64,000 bases of DNA from Fratercula arctica (GCA_947846985.1 CANTUZ010000001.1:36790727-36854726); one strand, 5' to 3'; shown: positions 38,795-51,426, numbered from the stretch's first letter. Translations and numbers: made by a program. Notes: generated from the sequence alone by a model not told the origin.

Positions 38795-41280
38795 GTTCCA
38801 TGAATTTGTCTAATTGTGTGACGGTCCCTTTGCATCCATAATGTCCTGTGCAATGATCTCCACAACTTAGGTGTGTGCACAAACGTACCACCATTGATTG
38901 AAACCTGCCACCTGATGATTTCATTGGCAGTGCCTAGTTCTTCCTTTAGGAATAACAGTAAATAAGTGTTTCCTATTAGTCTCCTCAGCGACAATCACAA
39001 TTCAAAAATCTTTTCATATTTTCCCTTTGTTGTGTTTTCTCCAAGCTAAAAAATCATAGTCTATTTAATCTCTTCTCTTACAAAAGCCTTTTCATAACTT
39101 TGATCATCTTTGCTGCCCTTTTTTATCTTTTCAGCTCTATTATATTCTTTTGAACATGGCATGAACAGAACTGCACACAGAAGTCTAGACACAGCAGCTG
39201 TGGATTTAAACAGAGTAATGTTTTGTGTTATAATCTCAATTCCTTTTCCAAGATTTCTTCTAATTTGAACTGATCTCTTGATGAGCTATGAGCTGTCGTC
39301 TTCATTTAACTGTTCAGAATAATACAAAGATCTGTTTTAGAGTCCGTAGTTTGTGTATTGAGAGTTGCTACTCTTTTCCATCATGTACATTACCTGCATT
39401 TGTTGACACTGAATCTCAAGTGTCATTTTATTGTAGTCATTCGATAGCATGACATCTATGCAGCTCTTCGCAATCATTCTCAGATTTTACAACTCACATT
39501 TGTCTGGTGCCAAAGTTAATTTAAGTGATAGTGTTACAGTGCTCCAATTTCATATTTGGGTTCCATATGGTCTGCTCATTTGTTAGGAGTCATTTTACCT
39601 ATTTTCTCTAAAATTTAGTCTATTAATCTTTCAGTTGCAGGCAGGTTTTATGGACTCTTTTCTATGCTCAAAATATCTGCATTGTGGGAATCTCCCTAAG
39701 CTCCTTCTTTTCAAACCTCTTTTTCTTTTTCTTTCTTTTTCTTTTTCTTTTTCTTTTTCTTTTTCTTTTTCTTTTTCTTTTTCTTTTTCTTTTTCTTTTT
39801 CTTTTTCTTTTTCTTTTTCTTTTTCTTCTTTTTCTTTTTCTTTTTCTTTTTCTTTTTCTTTTTCTTTTTCTTTTTCTTTTCCTTTTTCTTTTTCTCTTTC
39901 TTCTTTTTCTTTTTCTTTTTCTTTTCCTTTTCCTTTTCCTTTTTCTTTTTCTTTTCCTTTTTCTTTTTCTCTTTCTTCTTTTTCTTTTTCTTTCTTTTTC
40001 TTTTTCTTTTTCTTTTTCTTTTTCTTTTTCTTTTTCTTTTTCTTTTTCTTTTTCTTTTTCTTTTCCTTTTTCTTTTCCTTTTCCTTTTTCTTTTTCTTTT
40101 CCTTTTTCTTTTTCTCTTTCTTCTTTTTCTTTTTCTCTTTCTTCTTTTTCTTTTTCTTTTTCTTTTTCTTTTTCTTTTTCTTTTTCTTTTTCTTTTTCTT
40201 TTTCTTTTTCTTTTTCTTTTTCTTTTTCTTTTTCTCTTTCTTTTTCTTTTTCTTTTTCTCTTTCTTTTTCTCTTTCTTTTTCTTTTCCTTTTTCTTTTCC
40301 TTTTTCTTTTCCTTTTTCTTTTCCTTTTTCTTTTCCTTTTTCTTTTTTTTCTCTTTCTCTTTCTCTTTCTCTTTCTCTTTCTCTTTCTCTTTCTCTTTCT
40401 CTTTCTCTTTCTTTTTTTTCTTTTTCTTTTTCTTTTTTCAGGGGTGAATATTTGTGATCTTATCTTCTTTCAGTGTTATATTATTTGCTGATTTTCTGTC
40501 AGCCCTACTGACCCAATGATTCTCTAGCAGGCTTTTATTTCTTTTCTGTTTTTTTTTTTTTTCGTTAAAAATTCTCCTCATTGTTCGCTATGCCATGAAC
40601 AAATTATCTTCAAAACCTTTTCCATCCTTCCCTACAAAATTTTAACAATATATCTGTTTGACTTTATGCATTTTTCTCTTCAAAATTTGCACACAGTTCC
40701 CTCTTTTTTAAGAGTATCTTTTTACTTCTAATGGCCTCCTTTAGTCTGCTGTTTTACCTTGCTGGCTATTTTTCTGTCCTTTAAAAGTGCTTTTGCTAAG
40801 TGGCATACAGTTACTCTGAACTCCTAATACCGTATCTTTAAGCAGTCTGTCATGCTATCTGCAAGCATTTAGTCTTTTAGTTGTCCTTTCGACTTCCTTT
40901 TAAAAAGCTTTGTCATGTTCAGGTAGTTCCCATTTTTTAAGTTAAATGGTACTGTAGTCTTTTTTTTTTTTTTTTTGCCTTTTTCTTTTCTACAAGAGAC
41001 ATTGAATTTCAGTGCTTTATGGCCAGCATTACAGTGTAGCATGTAGATAATTACATTTTCAATGTGGCCTGTTGAATGCTAAAAAGTAAATCAAGTAAGC
41101 GATGTTTATCCTCCCATGAACTCTTTGACTAGTTTTTTTAAGTGCAATGTACTTCATCATTCCTATATAATTTGTATCTTGGCATTATAATTACACTGGG
41201 TTCCACTGGGTATTTTCTTTCTACTGCCTCTGTGAGGTATCTGTTAGATCACATTCCTCACTTAGAACCAGCTGCTGCAG
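38795..41280 (-). mobile_element. Ancient degenerate CR1-like LINE, antisense
   Basis: Read on the minus strand this is an old amniote CR1 relative, heavily decayed. From low to high coordinates the order matches the reverse complement of such elements. The part near the 3' end is at about 38,800-39,000 (GCATCCATAATGTCCTGTGC, then the AGTCTCCTC region). The segment ending in a decayed 'GAACTGCACACAGAAG' word is at 39,050-39,180, and the 'ACTGAATCTCAAGTGTCATT' word at 39,408. A middle region follows with 'CCAATTTCATATTTGGGTTCC' at 39,544 and 'GGGAATCTCCCT' at 39,687. Beyond the hexamer array are 'CTAGCAGGCTTTTAT' (40,525), 'GTAGTTCCCATTTTTTAAG' (40,922) and 'ATGAACTCTTTGACTAG' (41,115). Frames are broken everywhere. 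The collinear order on both sides of the array shows that the array grew inside, or was inserted into, one element. The 5' limit is uncertain. Confidence 0.65.
39718..40438 (+). repeat. (TTTTTC)n polypyrimidine array, 721 bp
   Basis: Almost pure C/T for about 721 bases, built on a TTTTTC hexamer with CTTTTC, TTTTCC and CTCTTT variants; the last part is a CTTTCT run, then TTTTTTTTC. A composite block (CC, TTTTTCTTTTTC, TCTTTCTTC) recurs starting at 39,881, 39,956 and 40,101, showing higher-order duplication within the array. The long Phe/Ser/Leu open frames across it (39,635-40,447 and 39,684-40,457) are artefacts. It lies inside the ancient CR1-like element. In the host gene's RNA it is an uninterrupted pyrimidine tract. 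Confidence 0.98.
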
Positions 41281-42699
41281 TTCTTATTTTTTAGACTTAA
41301 AAAACATATAGAATCACGTAAATATTTGGTTTTGGTTTGGTTACCAATTTTTATATGCCCTGTTCAATGGGGATTTTATTTGCTGAAGTTTTTCTTTGCT
41401 ATTCCCTCTGCAAATATGGGGGGTTTATTCTAGCCTTTTTTTTTTTTTTTTTCCTGTTTGAGTGCACAATTTGTGACTTCACTCTGGCTGACAAGTTTTC
41501 TGAGATAACATGTTTTTCTATGCCTGTCACTTGTCTTTAATTTAAAAACACTCTCTTATAACCAATTCAAATGTCACCAGCCTTTTTTCTGTGCTGGCTT
41601 GCATGCTACCTACCCTTCTTGGATGTGTTCCATTCATTACAAACATTTCCTTAGTTACTAATTAAAATATACTCTCCTCTCATCTAAGTCAATTTTCAAC
41701 CCAAAAAAGTATATGAGAGTTAGCATCTAAAATCAGAAAATAGAAACAGATCTTTGCAGAAATGTGGAAATAGTGCAGAGATATGATGTCATTTTCAATT
41801 ATTTCTTAGGCCACAACAGAAAGACAGGAAAAAAAACCAAAAAACCCACCACATTTATTACAAATCAATTATAGAGAGATCCATAGCTGTCTCATTTTCA
41901 TCTTGTATTTTATCTTTCACTTGTGATTCTATTGACTCAAGTTTGTCTCTTCATAATGAATTTTTATGAAAGAGAGACTTGATAGTTATACCTGTTACAA
42001 GCTTTCAAGAAAAATGCTGCATTTTTCTTACTTTTTCTGGAAAAAAGCCCACATTATATTTGTAGTCTGCGATGACTTATTTTCTGCTCCTTCTGATTTT
42101 TATTCTTACACTTCTTGGGAGTTTTGGCAAATCGGAATAACATTTTTAAGTACATGTAGTGTCAATTTCCATTTTTGCCTGGTATATTAGTACTAATGCA
42201 TATCAAAGATTATATTTTAATGATATTATCACTGTTCCTTTGTTACACAATTTGCCAAATGCCTATTTTAGGCTCGTTCCTCATCCTGTTGCTATTTTGA
42301 CTTTCCTTACCCTTGGAAAAGTACTTCTAGAGATCTTTCACAAGTTATTGTTGCAGAATTCCACTTAGGAATGCAAACATCCATTATTAATAGTATTTTT
42401 CTCATTCTAGCACAAGTATTACTGTTTTTGTCTTTTTCTACACTGGAACAACTGTGAAAATTGTCCAAATTAACAATACAGGTGAATTAGTCAAATCACT
42501 TTAAATCTCTGTACAGATATCTTTTCAGGGGGCTTAAAATACACTTACTTCAGCTGAGCTTAAGTCAGTTCCAAAGTGAATGAGAGTAAAGTAAATCAGG
42601 AGCATTTTAGTTCTGAATTGGAATAAGAATAAAAATAAGGAAAATAATAAGAGTATAACAATAAGAATATAAGAATATCCATGTAGTGGTTTAATGTGA

Positions 42700-44160
42700 T
42701 TGAACAAATCTTCTTTAAGTTTGCCTGTTTAATTGATAAGGATTAATTTTCCAGAGTGTTTCAGGGTAGCCTCAAACAGAAGTACATGTGATCTTATGTA
42801 CTCTGGTGCTCATCGATGCACTGTGGAGGTCTTTCATCAAAACAATACCTTAGGCTTCTTGTCCACCCGGTGTCCATTCCTGCTTTATGGACTGTGGTGG
42901 GATCTGGGTTGCTGTGGCTCCTAACTAAGCTTCCATAGATTCATGGGGTTTGCTGCAGCTTTGTGGCTGGGTCTGGTAAAGTAAGAGTCAGAAGACACCA
43001 AAGAAGCATATTGGTAATCCATCTTTACTCACCGTTGCTCAGATCCTGTCAGGTAACGCCCTCATCGCCTTACTTTGTGCAAATTAACCATAGGTACTCT
43101 GACCCCAATACCAGGCTCCCTTATCTGGTCACAGACATACTTGTAGTCTCTTTTACCCTTCAACACAGAAAAGTCACCTGCTTTTTGTAATTACTGAGGC
43201 TTTTTTTTGTGAAGGTCCAAGGTAAAACACAGGAAAAGCAATTCGCTAAGCAGGAGGATCACACAGACGGGATTCTTGGCTATGCTGACCTCTGAATCAT
43301 GTCTCAAACAACCTGGTGGAATGATAGCTGGCCCAGGACGAAGGTGTGCCCAGTATCATTCCAGCTGTATGGACATTACAGGTAGAGTAGTTATATGGTA
43401 TAGACAGTTTTCTGCTGTGGCATTTTTACATTTACCCAGATCCGGCCAAAGAATCCACAGAGAAGGAATCAGCATTTTGAGCTCCATAGTGTGTCTCTCA
43501 CATCTTCTTAGACAAGGATAGGAGTCTCTCAGTTTATATCTGAGGGGGTTTACACTTTTTGTTAGATTTTCATTCAATTACAATATATATTCATGTGGAA
43601 TCTTAGGAAAAGCAAACTTATTTCCATTTCTGCTTTAAAAGGAGGTTACAATAGAACCTGAAACTTGTGGAATATTTGACCCAGTCGTGTCCTGTTAATA
43701 GCTTGCTTGCTGATTCAAACGAGCAATGCCATCAATCCTGTATTCAGGATTTCCTTACTGAAAAGAACAAAACAGGTCTGAATGTAAAGCTATGGTACAC
43801 TGCACTGTCAGGTTGAACAGCTCAAAGGTAGACAAGGATACCTGCAACTCTGTTCAGCTGAGCTTGAATTCCACCCTGGTGCATGCTGAGAGTTAGCATT
43901 GTATGCTTTATTCTCAGTGGTGACTGCCAGCCGTGTAACTCTTCAAGCATATCCTGCCATTTGTTCTATCCAGCAGAAATGGTTTTGATTTCAAAGTAGT
44001 TCTCCCAGCTATTTTGTAGGAATAGTGTGCAAGGACAGTGTGTCTGGGCAAACAATAAATAAAACTTGACAGTAGTGTTATATGACAGGAAACAAAATTA
44101 TTCCCATTTCCTTGTAAAACTTGTGAGGATGTAAAAAATGTTAAAGTCATATTTCCAGTG
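42700..44160. other. GC-richer, non-repetitive block of unknown origin
   Basis: Visibly less AT-rich and free of simple repeats compared with its flanks, with short open frames on both strands (60-81 codons) but no recognisable protein. It could be the remains of an old transposon or retroviral piece, or unique constrained sequence. No family is recognised. Confidence 0.3.
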
Positions 44161-44174
44161 GAAAGATAAAGAAA

Positions 44175-44276
44175 GACCTGGTCTAGTGGAAGGTGTGCTT
44201 AGCCGTGACAGGGGGGTTGGAACTAGGTGATCTTTAAGGTCCCTTCCGACTCTAACCATTCTGTGATTCTATGATA
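44175..44276 (+). mobile_element. CR1 LINE 3' tail, severely 5'-truncated
   Basis: About 100 bases matching the end of avian CR1: GACCTGGTCTAGTGGAAGG, a poly-G stretch, then 'TGATCTTTAAGGTCCCTTCC' and terminal octamer-like ATTCTGTG/ATTCTATG units. The terminal repeats lie at the plus-strand right end, so the element is in the sense orientation of the host gene. It contains no coding region. Confidence 0.88.
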
Positions 44277-45950
44277 CAGCACATTCATTTTGTTAAGTAC
44301 ATTATGATAAAGTCCATAGGATTCAGATCTTGCCTACCACTTAAGCACATTTACAGGTGCCTTTTTTCTCAGCCTCAATCATTTAGATACCAACGTGACC
44401 AAACTGTGAGACCTGCTTGTGCTCAACTTCTTACTGGGACAAAATCCAGGATGGGACCCCCCGCCTCTGTTGAATTCATTTTTATCTCATTGCACCCTGG
44501 TTTCCATTAGAAGAACGGGCATTAGGATATGGATGGGGAGCTGGAGGCAATGTGTACATCCTGGTAGACGTACACCATGCAAGTGTGATGTAGCCATGGA
44601 GGTGTTAATGACAGGCTCAGCTTTCCGGCTTACAGACGTGGTATGTTCTATTTACTGCTGTTTAGCTTCAGGTTTTGTTTACTTTCATTATTATTCTTGC
44701 TTTGATTACTTCCTCAGCGTAGGAGAATCTGACTGGAGCCCCTGTTTATTTCTTGTGATTTGTCTTTTCCATCAAATGACAGCCATCAACTGAGAACATT
44801 TAATTTCTAGTCTTGAGAGCTTCACACTCGTGAGAGTGGCCTAGAGGGACACAGCTGTCTCATTGTGCAGTGAACAGAGAATTATTTTCAGATGCATCCT
44901 GCTCAGCAAAGCCTTAAATATTGTGGCCAGGTTCTTGAACTGGCATTGAAAGTAAATTGAGAACCAGTGGAAAATATAAACTGTTGATATGATAGGTTGT
45001 GGTAGCTTGTCCTTTTAAACAACTAGTTTTCTTGTTCTGTGCATATTATGCTTGTGTTTCCAACTCTGTTTTCTACATAATGCTAACTACAACAGTATAA
45101 GCAGGAAGAGATTATCACACTGATGATTGCTATCAAATCCAACTTCAAAAAAAAGAAAAAAAAAAAGAAGACAATACTTATTGAGGTAAAAAAGAGGAAT
45201 TCCTGTTCCTTTCTCTCTATGTCTAATGAGATCTTGAGACTTTGTACTACTTGAATAATCATGCAGTATGTAATTTAAAGAAACAGAAGATATTCCTAAC
45301 ATACAGATATTCAGAATGTCCTTTTTGATTCCATCATCACATCCTTCTGCAGCTGGCTGACCTTGAACCAGTTATTTTTTGCCCTTTAGATTTTGTGACA
45401 CCTTTGTGATGACATTACTTCAGAAGCAGATGTAAAGCTAGGGTCCATCCATCAGTTTGTGGCTTATAGCAGTTGTAGCTATACTGTCTTCGTAAGGCAT
45501 GTGGAAAGCACGTAACTTGTGGTCCCAGGTTGCGTGGGGAGACTTGTGTCCCCACTGTGAAGAATTCACACCTTAGAAGTCTCTTCTGTGACCAGCTTTC
45601 TTTGGCAGTGCAGGAAGCTGCTGCCTAGGAAGGATGGTTCCTAGGAAGGCATTAATGTGTTTAAAACAAGAAGGAAACTTTAAACATTAAAGGGAGAGAT
45701 AAAAACATGCATGACTGTCCATGGTAAGTGTTAGCTCCTGATGACGACATGGTCCATCATAGTCTCTCCAATGTTAGAAAGTTACTTTCACAATTTTAAC
45801 TAGTCTAAATCAGTTAAACATCAACATGGTTCCATCAACATGGTATGTTCCCCTTTCTCCAGCTGGGCATTTTAAAAGTGAAAGGGCTCATCTGGTCCTG
45901 TAGCAAACCAGTTCAGGAAGGTGAGCTGAGAGAAAACTATTTGGTTGGGG

Positions 45951-46072
45951 TTTTTCTGTTTGTTTGTTTGGTTGGTTGGTTTTTGTTTTTTTGTTGTTTT
46001 TTTTTGTTTGTTTGTTTGTTTTTGTTTGTTTTGTTTGGGTTTTGTTTGTTTGTTTGTTTGTTGGTTTTTTTT
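45951..46072 (+). repeat. (GTTT)n-rich low-complexity tract
   Basis: About 120 bases of GTTT, GGTT and poly-T units. Open frames through it on both strands (Phe/Val/Cys or Lys/Thr/Asn repeats) are artefacts. Confidence 0.93.
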
Positions 46073-49000
46073 CCTGTTCTTTTAGCCACTTGAACCTACT
46101 CACCATAACATTAAAGAAAGGTAGAAACGCATTCAGGGTGGGTGCCAGGCATAGCTTTACATATTGTGGAACCACAGCCTAAAGAAAGGAGAAGCTTGCT
46201 TCTGTCAGAACTGGGTCTTTTCTAATGATGTTTGCTAGACCGAAAGGTCAGGAATTCACACTGCAAAGCTGCTTACAGCAAAACAAAAAGATGGCAGCTG
46301 CCATGGTTTTTTTACACCTCCGGGTAAAAATCTTATTTTTGACCAAATGAAGAAGTGGACAGTTACTTTACCCTGATGAAGTTTATACAGTTTTCCGGAA
46401 TTAGACACATACTGGCACAGAATTTTTATGTGTATTTTCACAGATGCTGCAACAACAAAAAAAAGGCATTCATTCATTTTCTAAAAAAATCATCCCCTTT
46501 GAATAAAAGTTCCTGCTAGATATAAGCAAGATGTTGCAGGATAGTCTCAAATTATTTCACAATATCTGCTCCTGCAATTCTGTCCTATTTTATTTTATCT
46601 TTCTAATGTAAGTTACTTGTTTTGCATTCAGTGTGAATAAATGCCCTTCTGAGCATGCAAAAACCGTATGTCTTAAAGTTTAAGTAGTAGGTTAGATTTT
46701 CGAATTACCAAACCAAAATTACAGCAAGATGGAAACCATCGTTGCGTAAAGTATGAGACACCAAACTCTTAAAATGGATTCATTCATATTACATCATACT
46801 TTAAAGAACACATCTTACTTATAAATCTTATTTACAGATAAGAGCTTAAAAGTTCCACTGTTATTCATTATTTGCTGTTTTATGTTTGTATTACAGGCCT
46901 AATCAGATTACAAGTCCCCTTTTGCTAGTAACTACCCAAGCAAATGTGTACTTTCATCATTCTGGACTGAGCAAACAGTGCAAATTTCTGTTCAGTTTTT
47001 ACTTCTGCTTAGAGTGACGACTTTATGTTCTCCCATCTTAAATTGGACAATTATAAGAAGGATGTCAAAGAATAATGTCTTTTTCTTGCAAACCATGAAT
47101 GGCTACTGTGAAATTATTTGTTTCCCAAAAGAAAATTCAGACTTGTATTACAGACAAACAAATTTAAAAGAATTTTAAAGATTCCAACATCTATAGCAGT
47201 CAGATTTTTCAAATCAAATGTAAGTGCAGACACAATGAACATAGTCTAATGTGTTAAAAATACCAAGGTGCTAATAGCAAACTTTAAAATTATTTTTATT
47301 TAAGTAGTCTAGATAGAGAAGGTAGACATTCCTTCCACTTTTAGAGCATGAAGTTTTTTAACACCTCTAATATTAGAAGAGGTATATTACGAAAGAATTA
47401 TAAATGGAAATCTACATTGGGAGGCATTTCTAGCTCCAATAGGGGTGCACGACTGAAATTTTCCCCTTAATAGAACAAGAAGAAAAAAATAAGGCATGAG
47501 GACTGTCAGTTATTTGTGTGTTTGAATTCTTCCCACATCTCCAGCTGATTGACATCTTCAATAAGCTGTTAATGACCCACTCCATTTGCTTTAAATGAGC
47601 CTTAAATTTTTAGATCTGGTGTAGTTTTGTAGGAAATTGGAATTAAATAGATTTAATTGCCTTTTTTCAGTTTTTGGTTTTTGTTTTTGTAATTCATCAT
47701 TCAAAGGAACAGTACGCTTTGCCATCGTAATAAAGTTTCTCAGTAATCTTTTCTTTGATTTGAGTTCTAGATGCAAAACTGTGTACTAGCTATAATGAAT
47801 CAGTATTCTTACCCAAACTAGACTGTGTGTTTTAGGTACCAGTTATTCATAAAATAAGAGCTTTTCTCATGCTGGCTTTCAGTGTTTTAAAGTAGTAATT
47901 TAGCAGCTGTTGTGGAAAGGGCTGTGAGCACGTTGGAAATCAAAGGTGACTCTGGTTTTGTTCCTGAGATGGGTTGGTACTGCATTTTTATTAGTGTATT
48001 TGCTTTCCTTGTACTTTGATAGGTTTAGTCCCTGGGGCGCAGAGCTGAGAAATATAGATTGTAACTATCATGCCAGATAAGGAAAACAACGTAAGTGATG
48101 ATGCAAAATGTATTGTCTCTGACAGTGAACAAGCAGAGACTGGCTTGTGTAAAACAAATTTTTACAGTCTGACTGTGATGGGCTATTCTCACCACAGTGA
48201 TACCTGCTGAGGAGCTGTGTTATATTTAGTTGCATTGTAATAGCATTTCTTTCAAGAAATGAATTGCATATCTGTAGAGAAGTGGTGGTATAGGCAACCA
48301 TGGCTGTTAGTATGCAGTCGACATCTTATATTCAGGCATGAACATCTATACTGGTGCCAGACAGTAGCTAATCTGTGATTGTGATGGAAAAAAAATATTG
48401 GCAAGAGGGCTGGGATGTGGGGAGCTGGACATCAAAGTGTAAGATTTTATTGCTACAAAATGAATAGCAGGCGATCTTTCCCCAGTAGGAATGAATAAAA
48501 ACTTAGAAGACATGATAAGTAGTGAGCTATTCTACTTCCATGTTGGACATTCACATGGGCAGTACTTTGCAATATGAAATCTGGACTCAGTCTTCTGATG
48601 CGGACTTATTAATATTATAGTCCCTGAATCTGTATGAAGTTGACTTTCCATAAATATTTATGGTAGATCATATTTGCATAAGGTGGAGTGTATACAACTG
48701 CAGATTTTACATATGTGATATGGAGAATGGCAGTCCATATGATCTTGAGCAGAGAACAGATCCCCTGTGCCTCTCTGCATAACCTCTGCAGTCTGTACCT
48801 CCTGTCAGAAGGAGGATAGCCATGGATTGCACTTATCTGGTAGACCACACTTCAGCCACTGCACTTTGGAGGGAAGGGAGTAAGCCATTAGCTGAGTTAA
48901 AATGAAATACAATATCTGGTATAAAGTAGTCACTGTGCTCTCTGTGACCTCATCCCTGCAAGGCAGCAGCTAATCAGCATTATCTGGTGGGGTCTTTCTA

Positions 49001-49092
49001 TTGTGTCCCCTCTCTTACAATTTCTATCTGCTCAACAAATGACATATGATCTTTCATCCGCCTTTGTGCCTCCAATAAGCATAAAGTCTGAT

Positions 49093-49126
49093 GGGGGGGA
49101 GTGGGGGGGGGGGGGGGGGGGGCGGG
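49093..49126 (+). repeat. Poly-G tract with G20 core
   Basis: G7, then AGT, then G20 (49,103-49,122), then CGGG. It has strong quadruplex potential on the non-template strand and is the longest G run in the window. Confidence 0.93.
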
Positions 49127-49139
49127 CAGGAGAAGAAGG

Positions 49140-49450
49140 AGACTAACCTTTTCAGCTCGATTACAGAGAGAACAATTTGTTTTTGTAATTAGAGCTCAGC
49201 AGTGATCTCTGTTTATTTCACTGATAGTCAGCTCGGTGTAAACAGAACTCAATTTTGACAACTGTTTAGCTCACGGCACAGTTTTAAAGTATTAAAGGAT
49301 AATGGAAGACTTATTAGATTAGCTTTTGCCATGATCTTTTAGTGTCCCAGATAATTATTATTTGGGATACAGCTGAATGGTTTAGGCTTGTATTATTATT
49401 ATGCATGCATTTCTGTGTAATAATCTATGTACTGTTGATGGGCACTAAAA
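49140..49450. promoter_or_regulatory. Candidate conserved noncoding block (intron 3)
   Basis: Complex sequence after the poly-G tract with TAATTAG (homeodomain type, near 49,186), ACAATTTG, GTAAACAGAA (forkhead type, near 49,237) and paired ATAATTATTATT words. There are no simple repeats for about 300 bases. It is a candidate enhancer on texture only. Confidence 0.25.
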
Positions 49451-50006
49451 TATGTATTAGGAAGTATACATTTAGTCAGATTACACAGATATTAGTGGCA
49501 TTTTCAAGTGGCTCAAATTGTTCTTTTTGTGAATTTTATTTCATTTCCATCATAACAGTTCTTAGTTCCTGACTTTTCTTTTTAAAACAAATCAGTTCAA
49601 TCATCTTCATCATCATTATTATTACTCTTAATCATCTTAGTAACACTTGTGTGACTTCTACCACACTCCTTGATGCAAGCATTACATTACATTTCTCCCC
49701 CAGCATTTTACTTTTAACATTCCCTCTGTTTCATGTGTCTTGGTGTTCTTGCATATTTTTTCTTGCACTATCACCTTTTCTATCTTTCTTATTTAGTATT
49801 TCAGATCATTCCAGCTAGTCACGTACTGTTTTTCACCTTGGTATTTGATTTTCCCTCTTATTACCTCTTAATTATGGAATGTTGCTTCTATCTCTGATCT
49901 TATAATTAATTTTTACCTTTTGATTACCTTTTTTCCTATTTTGCATAAGGGCTGTCTTTTTAATCTTTTCACTACTTTTCCCTACACGGTTTTCCTTTTC
50001 TTATTC

Positions 50007-50030
50007 TTTTTTTTTTTTTTTTTTTTTTTT
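50007..50030 (+). repeat. T24 homopolymer
   Basis: Unbroken T run at the end of a pyrimidine-rich region (about 49,700-50,030). Confidence 0.9.
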
Positions 50031-51356
50031 CCTGGCTAACTTAATTCTATTAGTTTGACTCCCTCTGATCAGAAACATTCCTTCTAATCTTATTTTTTAT
50101 TTCTAGTAAGAATTTTGTATACCGTTTTGTCCTTGTTTATAGGTATGTGACTTTCTTTTTTTAGAAATCTAAGTTAGCAGCTTCTTGGCAGTTCTCTATC
50201 GGTTAGGGCAATACATTTGAAGGTGATTACATGATCATCCTGGACATAGCCTAAATTACTGGAATACATGAGCAAGAAAACAAAAAAATATATGGAGTTT
50301 TCAGATTTGAATAATTGCATTTTCTCTTAAGGTACATTAGGAAATCAAGTCTATGTCAGTGACTAAGTGGGTACATTTAACAAAACATGAGAGAAATACA
50401 GTTGTATTTTCAACTCAGTCTCCAAATGAACATTGGTGGCTCGTATTATGGAAGCACAAAGATTGCTTAGGGCAAAGAGATCCCTGTGAAGGTTAATGGC
50501 CCCAAATCCTTCCTGCCCTAAACATCTTTAAATGTAGTTTTTGGGTTTGCTTTTTTTTTTTCCAGATTATTTTTTAAATTTACTTTTCAAAGCAAGAATC
50601 CAACAAGAAGAAAGTATAATAGCAATTGCACTCTGTGATCTACATCACTGTTTGCCTTTTATTTATTATTTTTTATGCTGCACTCATTCCAGTGTGCTAC
50701 CATCCAGTGGAATGGTTTGTAGCTAGTTTTGTTCATGTTAGTTATTTCATGCTTATGATTAGTGTTCTTGTTCGTTCTGGCAAAATGTAGTAACTTAAAA
50801 GCATCCAGGCCTTTCAGCCATATTTTCAATTTGGAAGTGAAAGGCATGTATCTGTTTCTAAAGAAATCAGGCTTATCAAATGGGCACAGTGCAAAAGAGG
50901 AGATTGCTATCATCACTGTATAGCAGGAAAAAAGGATTATAAATATATATGCACCCTTTGCACATATGCTGCCAAGTTATCATAAAAAGAGCAGGTAGTT
51001 CTCTGAAAGTCAACCTTTTCCCACATTGCTTTTATTGTGTATTAGATATTCCTATTCATTCTGTTGATACTCATCACAGCAGTATCTGAGTACCTCCCAG
51101 TGGTGTATTAAGCTCTTGACTTAAGATCTCTCATTTTCTCTCCAGAAGGAGAAAACAGCTGAGTGCCTCAACTTTAAATTAATGCATTTTTGGTAGCCTA
51201 TGTCCCAAAGGACTCTAATTCTATCTCAGCTTTGCAATTCTGGTTGAACTATGAAATGAAGTGAAGACCTGAGGAAGGGCAGATCACTTTCTGCTAGACT
51301 GAGACAGTTTTGTAGCCAACCAGCAAAAAGGGAAAATATTATTTATGAAAAATTTT

Positions 51357-51381
51357 TATGAAGTTTTATGAAAACTTCATA
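51357..51381. repeat. Perfect 11-bp inverted repeat, 3-base loop
   Basis: TATGAAGTTTT / ATG / AAAACTTCATA: arms 51,357-51,367 and 51,371-51,381. It lies about 46 bases before the 3' end of the minus-strand CR1 insertion. It is a tight hairpin but too short for a microRNA. Confidence 0.8.
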
Positions 51382-51426
51382 TTAACAAAGAACACAAAAG
51401 TTAAGATACATGAATTTATATAATCA

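Larger units (their letters stand above)
44280..51420. other. Intron 3 between the two CR1 fragments
   Basis: Apart from the GTTT tract, the poly-G tract and the candidate block listed separately, this is unremarkable intron. The stretch 49,600-50,160 is strongly pyrimidine-biased on the plus strand and could be a very decayed antisense LINE. A short patch at 47,540-47,600 carries a TGATTGACA (PBX/MEIS-like) word. Confidence 0.5.

Noticed and set aside
39635..40457. Two long plus-strand open frames (270 and 257 codons) of Phe/Ser/Leu
   Set aside because: Produced entirely by the stop-free TTTTTC array; no start context, domain or exon structure.
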